From: Bdellovibrio sp.
GTDB lineage: Bacteria; Bdellovibrionota; Bdellovibrionia; Bdellovibrionales; Bdellovibrionaceae
Assembly: GCA_019104905.1 (NCBI GenBank)
Contig: JAHRXB010000296.1
Span: 1-9,113, forward strand
DNA length: 9,113 nucleotides
Direction of reading: 5' to 3'
This document shows, piece after piece, positions 5,716 to 9,113 of the stretch. The position numbers and the translations under genes are program-made. Numbering within the stretch: position 1 is the stretch's first letter; each line of letters starts with the position of its first letter. The notes under the pieces are model-generated. The model did no database searches. It saw only the letters and a program-made list of their open reading frames with translations, and had not been told where the DNA came from.

Positions 5716-8124
5716 GTGCTTCAGAGCTGGATCTTCTTGATTTCATTCTTAATCGTCTCTGTTTTTACAGAGACTCCCCTGTGGGCTGCCGAACCCACAG
5801 CCAAAATCCATGGAATTCTGATTAACGCGGACAGCATGTTTCGGGACACCGAAAAAGAAACTGCGGAACTCGAAGGAAATATTCAAATTGTCTTCCAAGG
5901 ACAGCACATTCGCGCGGACAAAGCCCGGGTCTTTTTGCGCGCCCGTCAGGTGGAGCTTTTTGGCAATGTGGAGATCATGGACGCTAAAAACACCATTGCT
6001 GGCGACCAAGTATTTCTGGATTACGAAAACAACACCGGAGTGATCTACAACGGTTACGTGCAATCAGGCTCGGTGATGTTTGCAGGAACCGTTTTGCAGA
6101 AAATTGGCGACTCTGAATACGTCGTGAGCTCTGCAGACTACACCGCTTGTACCAACTGTCCAGCCTCCTGGAGCTTCAGCGGAACCACTGTCCGTGCGGA
6201 ACTAGGGGGATATGCTTACATCAAAAATGCCGTCTTACGATTTGGCCCGGTTCCCGTTTTCTGGCTCCCCTATTTAATTGTTCCTTTAAAAAGCGACCGC
6301 CAATCAGGACTTCTTACTCCAACGTTTGAAGCGTCTGACAAAGGGGGCTTTGCCTTGTCTCAACCCTACTTCTGGGCAATTTCCAGAAGCAGCGACGCCA
6401 CCATCGAGCTTAAAGATTACGCCAAGCGGGGACTTAAAGGCCTTTTCCAATATCGCTATGTCTTAAATGAAAACTCTCAAGGCATCTTGAATGCTGGAAG
6501 TATTTTCGATAAAGCCTTTGCTGATGACTCCCGCTTGAATCTTTATCGTCCCGCCAATGAAAAGAATGACCCCATTGAGCGTTGGTTTGTAAAGTACGAA
6601 CATTACCAAGAAATGCCCGACGGGGGTGTGCATCGAGCCCAGATCAATCTGGCCAGCGATCTTCAATACCCTAAGGACTTCCCTTCAGAGACCTACAATC
6701 ACGGCGACTCTGCCATGGAAAATCGGGTGTCTTATACGAAGAACACCCGAGACCAACACTATAGCGTCGACTCCTCCTATTACATTAACATCCTCCATGG
6801 TGATCCCTTAGCCGGGAATGACAATGCCGTTCATCGCTTACCGGAACTTCGCTTCGCACAAGCCCAAGAAAATATCGGCAATTCAAACTTCATTTATTCT
6901 TTAGACTTAAACCTTGTGAACTTTGCGCGCTCAAATAATGCCTATGATGATATGGAAGTTCAGACTATCAATGGCGCTAAAATCCGTTTCCCTAAAAACA
7001 CCTGCAACTCTCCCAACTGGGAAGACAATCCCAACTGCAAACGTGTCTATGATGGCTCCTATGATCCCGCTGTCGATCAACTGCGCACTGGTCAGCGTCT
7101 GGACTTCCGCCCGACTCTTTACTACCCCATCAATGTCGGCGAAGGACTGGATCTTTTGCCAAAACTTAGTTACCGGGAAACGCACTACAACTTTAACGTC
7201 GACGAACAGCCTTATTTAGTTCGCCGCTACCTTCGCACCGAGATCAGTGGACGCATGAACCTCAGCCGTATCTATGGCGATACAGTCAGCACGAAAGCCA
7301 CACGCTATAAGCATGAGATTTTGCCAGAGATCACCTACAGTCGCCTGCCATGGATTGCTCAAGATAATCACCCCTTCTTCGGAACTGGTTCTTTATCTGA
7401 AGCCCCCTACTCTTCTCGCGACAGCATCAATGACTTGGATATCGGAAGTGATTACGGCGTTCAATTCGATTACAACGACCGCGTGTATGATCGAAATCTC
7501 CTCACCCTTGCGGTCACCAACAAGGTCACCGAAAAAAGATGGATCGGAGATCGCCCTGACTATCGCCAGATTGGCTATCTCCGATTGGCTCAATCCTACG
7601 ATGCGACCCAGGAAAACAAACCCAACAAGACAGAGCCCTGGTCTGATATTGCCGCGACCTTGGATATGCGTTTGGATCATTTCCAAACCTACTCTATCTT
7701 CAACTATTTCCCTTATCAAAACGTAACCAACGCCTCCTCCCGCGTCCGCGTCCTTAACGACAAAGGGCAGTTCCTGCAAGTTCAACTCACTCGCCAATAC
7801 AAAATCACTCCAGGACAACCTGTCGATACCAGCAACCGCCAGGAGGACTATACTCTTTCGGCGGGATTTGTTTCACGGTACTTAAATTTGATGGGTAAAT
7901 TCGTCTATGACGCCAACTGGGCCGAATCCAACACGGGTGACCAAATCAAATCATGGGCGTACGTCGCACAATTTAAGCCCCCAGGCGAATGTATGTTTAT
8001 TACGTTCATTCACGACCAGGTCACTGGCGGAGACACAAATCTCAAACTCAGCTTCGACTTCACGTTCGACGGCGTACCGAAGCCACCACTTCCTCCTGAA
8101 GCGCTGGACTCTTACGGCTTCTAG
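5716..8124 (+). CDS. lptD: LPS-assembly outer-membrane protein LptD (802 aa)
   Basis: LptD receives LPS from the LptA bridge and, with lipoprotein LptE, inserts it into the outer leaflet. A signal peptide ends near PLWA-AEPT (residue 24). Residues about 30-140 form the periplasmic OstA/LptA-like jellyroll (LINADSMFRDTEKETAELEG, IRADKARVFLRARQVELFG). The LptD hallmark YTACTNCPASWSF (142-154) follows, then FGPVPVFWLPYLIVPL (176-191), RQSGLLTPTF and the beta-barrel to about 785 (NLKLSFDFTF). Length is close to the E. coli protein (784). Cysteines are 145, 148, 430, 441 and 759; the adjacent CC pair of E. coli is a single Cys759, and nothing matches Cys31. A Pro-rich tail (PKPPLPPEALDSYGF) follows the last strand. 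The GTG is the first possible in-frame start after a TAG at 5659-5661. The signal peptide lacks an N-terminal Lys/Arg, which is unusual. Confidence 0.95.
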   Translation: MLQSWIFLISFLIVSVFTETPLWAAEPTAKIHGILINADSMFRDTEKETAELEGNIQIVFQGQHIRADKARVFLRARQVELFGNVEIMDAKNTIAGDQVFLDYENNTGVIYNGYVQSGSVMFAGTVLQKIGDSEYVVSSADYTACTNCPASWSFSGTTVRAELGGYAYIKNAVLRFGPVPVFWLPYLIVPLKSDRQSGLLTPTFEASDKGGFALSQPYFWAISRSSDATIELKDYAKRGLKGLFQYRYVLNENSQGILNAGSIFDKAFADDSRLNLYRPANEKNDPIERWFVKYEHYQEMPDGGVHRAQINLASDLQYPKDFPSETYNHGDSAMENRVSYTKNTRDQHYSVDSSYYINILHGDPLAGNDNAVHRLPELRFAQAQENIGNSNFIYSLDLNLVNFARSNNAYDDMEVQTINGAKIRFPKNTCNSPNWEDNPNCKRVYDGSYDPAVDQLRTGQRLDFRPTLYYPINVGEGLDLLPKLSYRETHYNFNVDEQPYLVRRYLRTEISGRMNLSRIYGDTVSTKATRYKHEILPEITYSRLPWIAQDNHPFFGTGSLSEAPYSSRDSINDLDIGSDYGVQFDYNDRVYDRNLLTLAVTNKVTEKRWIGDRPDYRQIGYLRLAQSYDATQENKPNKTEPWSDIAATLDMRLDHFQTYSIFNYFPYQNVTNASSRVRVLNDKGQFLQVQLTRQYKITPGQPVDTSNRQEDYTLSAGFVSRYLNLMGKFVYDANWAESNTGDQIKSWAYVAQFKPPGECMFITFIHDQVTGGDTNLKLSFDFTFDGVPKPPLPPEALDSYGF

Positions 8125-8150
8125 TGCGAGGCAAATCGCGAAGTTCAAAT

Positions 8151-8489
8151 TTAAAAATTCAATATAGTGCCGGTGATTTGCAGACCAGACACCTTGCCCT
8201 CTTCAAATTTTGGGAAGAGGGCAAAGTCTGGTTGTTGGTAGGTCGCGGGAGCTTTATTAATTTGATAAATTCCGTAGCCGATTCCGGCGTACAATCCTAA
8301 AGAAGCACCTTTGGCAACATTACTCCAGGACTCGCTGGGCTTATCGGTAAATGCAAGGCTTACAACTCCAGCGGCCGCTCCGCCCAATGTCCCCCAGGCA
8401 CAGCTTTTAAGGAAAGCTTTAAGATCTTGAGCTGACGCCAGATGAGCTTGAAAGAGGATAAGACAAACAAGAAGGAGTGCTTTCTTCAT
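8151..8489 (-). CDS. Small exported Gly/Ala-rich protein, function unknown (112 aa)
   Basis: A clear Sec signal peptide (MKKALLLVCLILFQAHLASA, cleavage after residue 20) precedes about 92 mature residues. Two Gly/Ala-rich hydrophobic stretches, 31-47 (AWGTLGGAAAGVVSLAF) and 60-76 (KGASLGLYAGIGYGIYQ), are separated by a polar turn and suggest a helical hairpin of glycine-zipper type. The C-terminus is ITGTILNF. Cys9 lies inside the signal core and is not a convincing lipobox. The ATG has AAGGGG about ten bases upstream. I recognise no family. Its end lies 26 bases from the lptD stop in convergent orientation, and its 3' half contains a long hairpin. It could be expressed with yraN upstream, 32 bases away. 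Confidence 0.72.
   Translation of the reverse strand: MKKALLLVCLILFQAHLASAQDLKAFLKSCAWGTLGGAAAGVVSLAFTDKPSESWSNVAKGASLGLYAGIGYGIYQINKAPATYQQPDFALFPKFEEGKVSGLQITGTILNF
8184..8232. repeat. Long interrupted inverted repeat (hairpin) within the small exported gene
   Basis: The inner perfect arms are TTGCCCTCTTC (8194-8204) and GAAGAGGGCAA (8214-8224) with a nine-base loop. The outer perfect arms are ACCAGAC (8184-8190) and GTCTGGT (8226-8232), separated from the inner stem by three bases on one side and one on the other, giving 18 pairs in total. The repeat lies about 60 bases after the lptD stop. No T-run follows on either strand, so it is not a standard intrinsic terminator. Confidence 0.75.
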
Positions 8490-8521
8490 ACTTTATTGTC
8501 CCCTTGTTGAGGGCCCTTCCG

Positions 8522-8986
8522 TCAACCACTGATATCCTCAATGACAGTCACAACCCCCTCTTTCGTGACAAAGGCCCAGTGCACTTCAACCAAAGAATCC
8601 AATCTGTTTGTTAAAAATTGAAGAGCACGCAGCAGTCGGGCTTTTTGTTTGCGTGAGATACGATAGTTTTGAAACTCGGAAAGATTTGTCGTTTTCACTT
8701 CGACCATCAAAGCATGACCTTCGGGCGTCTTGAAAATCAAGTCGATCTCGGCAAAGGGAGTTTTCAATCTCTGCTCGAGAAGTTTATAACCTTTTCCTTC
8801 GTAAAACTTTTGAACGTGTTTTTCCGAATCAAGCCCACGCTGATGGGCCCAATAGATATCTTTAGAATTTGCCGACGAACTCTTTGACGCCGGCGAAGGA
8901 TTTGCGGTGGACAAGGCACGGACCGTGGGTCGCGATGCTTTGCTTGTGAACGGGCGTTGAATAGCCTTTGTGAACTTCGAATCCAT
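8522..8986 (-). CDS. yraN: YraN/UPF0102-family nuclease-like protein (up to 154 aa)
   Basis: The family core starts near residue 49 with [21 protein letters not shown], followed by FAEIDLIF (78-85) and MVEVKTT (93-99), the E-x-D...E-x-K arrangement of the PD-(D/E)XK-like fold. Next comes the [16 protein letters not shown] helix. YraN proteins are usually about 115-130 residues and sit next to rnhB, as here; their cellular role is not firmly known. The start is uncertain. The only in-frame standard starts before the core are ATG at 8986 and TTG at 8914, both inside rnhB, and neither has a good Shine-Dalgarno. The extra N-terminal 45 residues are Ser/Thr/Ala/Pro-rich and look like an out-of-frame reading of rnhB. 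TTG at 8914 would give 130 residues, closer to the family length. Confidence 0.85.
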   Translation of the reverse strand: MDSKFTKAIQRPFTSKASRPTVRALSTANPSPASKSSSANSKDIYWAHQRGLDSEKHVQKFYEGKGYKLLEQRLKTPFAEIDLIFKTPEGHALMVEVKTTNLSEFQNYRISRKQKARLLRALQFLTNRLDSLVEVHWAFVTKEGVVTVIEDISG

Positions 8987-9113
8987 AATGAGGGTATTGA
9001 ACTCCCAAATCTTTCATCAAACGATCTCGAGTCACTTTCGCCACAATCGAAGCGGCTGAAATTGGTGCCACACGAAGATCACCCTTCACAACCGTCGTTT
9101 GTTCAAAGCCCTT
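8862..9113 (-). CDS. rnhB: Ribonuclease HII, C-terminal part (partial)
   Basis: The frame is open from the right window edge and encodes 83 residues: [26 protein letters not shown], then [17 protein letters not shown] and [15 protein letters not shown]. These are the conserved C-terminal motifs of RNase HII, including the aspartate of KVTRD, one of the four catalytic acidic residues (E. coli Asp126). The enzyme cuts RNA in RNA/DNA hybrids and starts removal of single ribonucleotides from DNA. The GTG at 9089 is an internal codon, not the start; the N-terminal half with the other three catalytic acids lies outside the window. The gene ends in TAA at 8862-8864 and overlaps yraN downstream. Confidence 0.93.
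   Translation of the reverse strand, partial: KGFEQTTVVKGDLRVAPISAASIVAKVTRDRLMKDLGVQYPHYGFEVHKGYSTPVHKQSIATHGPCLVHRKSFAGVKEFVGKF

Noticed and set aside
7393..7818. 141-residue open frame on the minus strand within lptD, and several plus-strand frames in the same gene
   Set aside because: Out-of-frame readings of lptD with unnatural composition and no start signals.
8494..8520. CCCT/AGGG and GGGCCC dyads between yraN and the small exported gene, as a terminator
   Set aside because: The stem is only four or five bases and no T-tract follows; part of it supplies the Shine-Dalgarno of the next gene.

Overview
The window looks like a stretch of chromosome from a Bdellovibrio-like Gram-negative predator or a close relative (Bdellovibrionota). 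This is inferred from the gene set: a VKOR-DsbA fusion in place of DsbA/DsbB, an LptD with a non-gammaproteobacterial cysteine pattern, a ChaN-domain protein joined to a tandem GYF_2 protein, an orphan STAS protein, and moderate GC. Nothing in the sequence proves the genus. There is no mobile element, CRISPR array, rRNA or tRNA gene that I can support, and no gene-free stretch longer than about 145 bases.

Layout, left to right. The 3' end of an HU/IHF-family gene (+) runs into a two-gene minus-strand operon: a ChaN-like/Tiki-fold protein with a large unassigned C-terminal half, followed by a tandem GYF_2 adaptor with a 4-base ATGA overlap. Divergent from the operon is a VKOR-DsbA disulfide-forming enzyme (+). 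It converges with no gap on a small single-pass membrane protein (-). A divergent region then leads to a long coiled-coil protein (+), which overlaps by 4 bases a single-domain STAS protein (-). Divergent from that is lptD (+), the outer-membrane LPS translocon. The right end carries a small exported protein (-), a YraN-family gene (-) and the 3' end of rnhB for RNase HII (-). Transcription order on the minus strand is rnhB, yraN, small exported gene.

The most coherent functional theme is the envelope. LptD needs disulfide bonds in the species where it has been studied, and the VKOR-DsbA fusion is the kind of enzyme that would supply them here; the link is inferred. The features most worth a second look are structural. 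The lptD start coincides with the predicted transcription start of a good -35/-10 pair, which suggests a leaderless mRNA with a GTG start, and VKOR-DsbA has a similar but weaker arrangement. An 18-bp-stem hairpin lies inside the small exported gene just past the lptD stop. yraN cannot start without overlapping rnhB by at least 53 bases. The opposing gene pairs meet with almost no intergenic DNA. I did not find a clearly new multi-gene system. The best candidate for unknown biology is the ChaN-like/GYF_2 operon.
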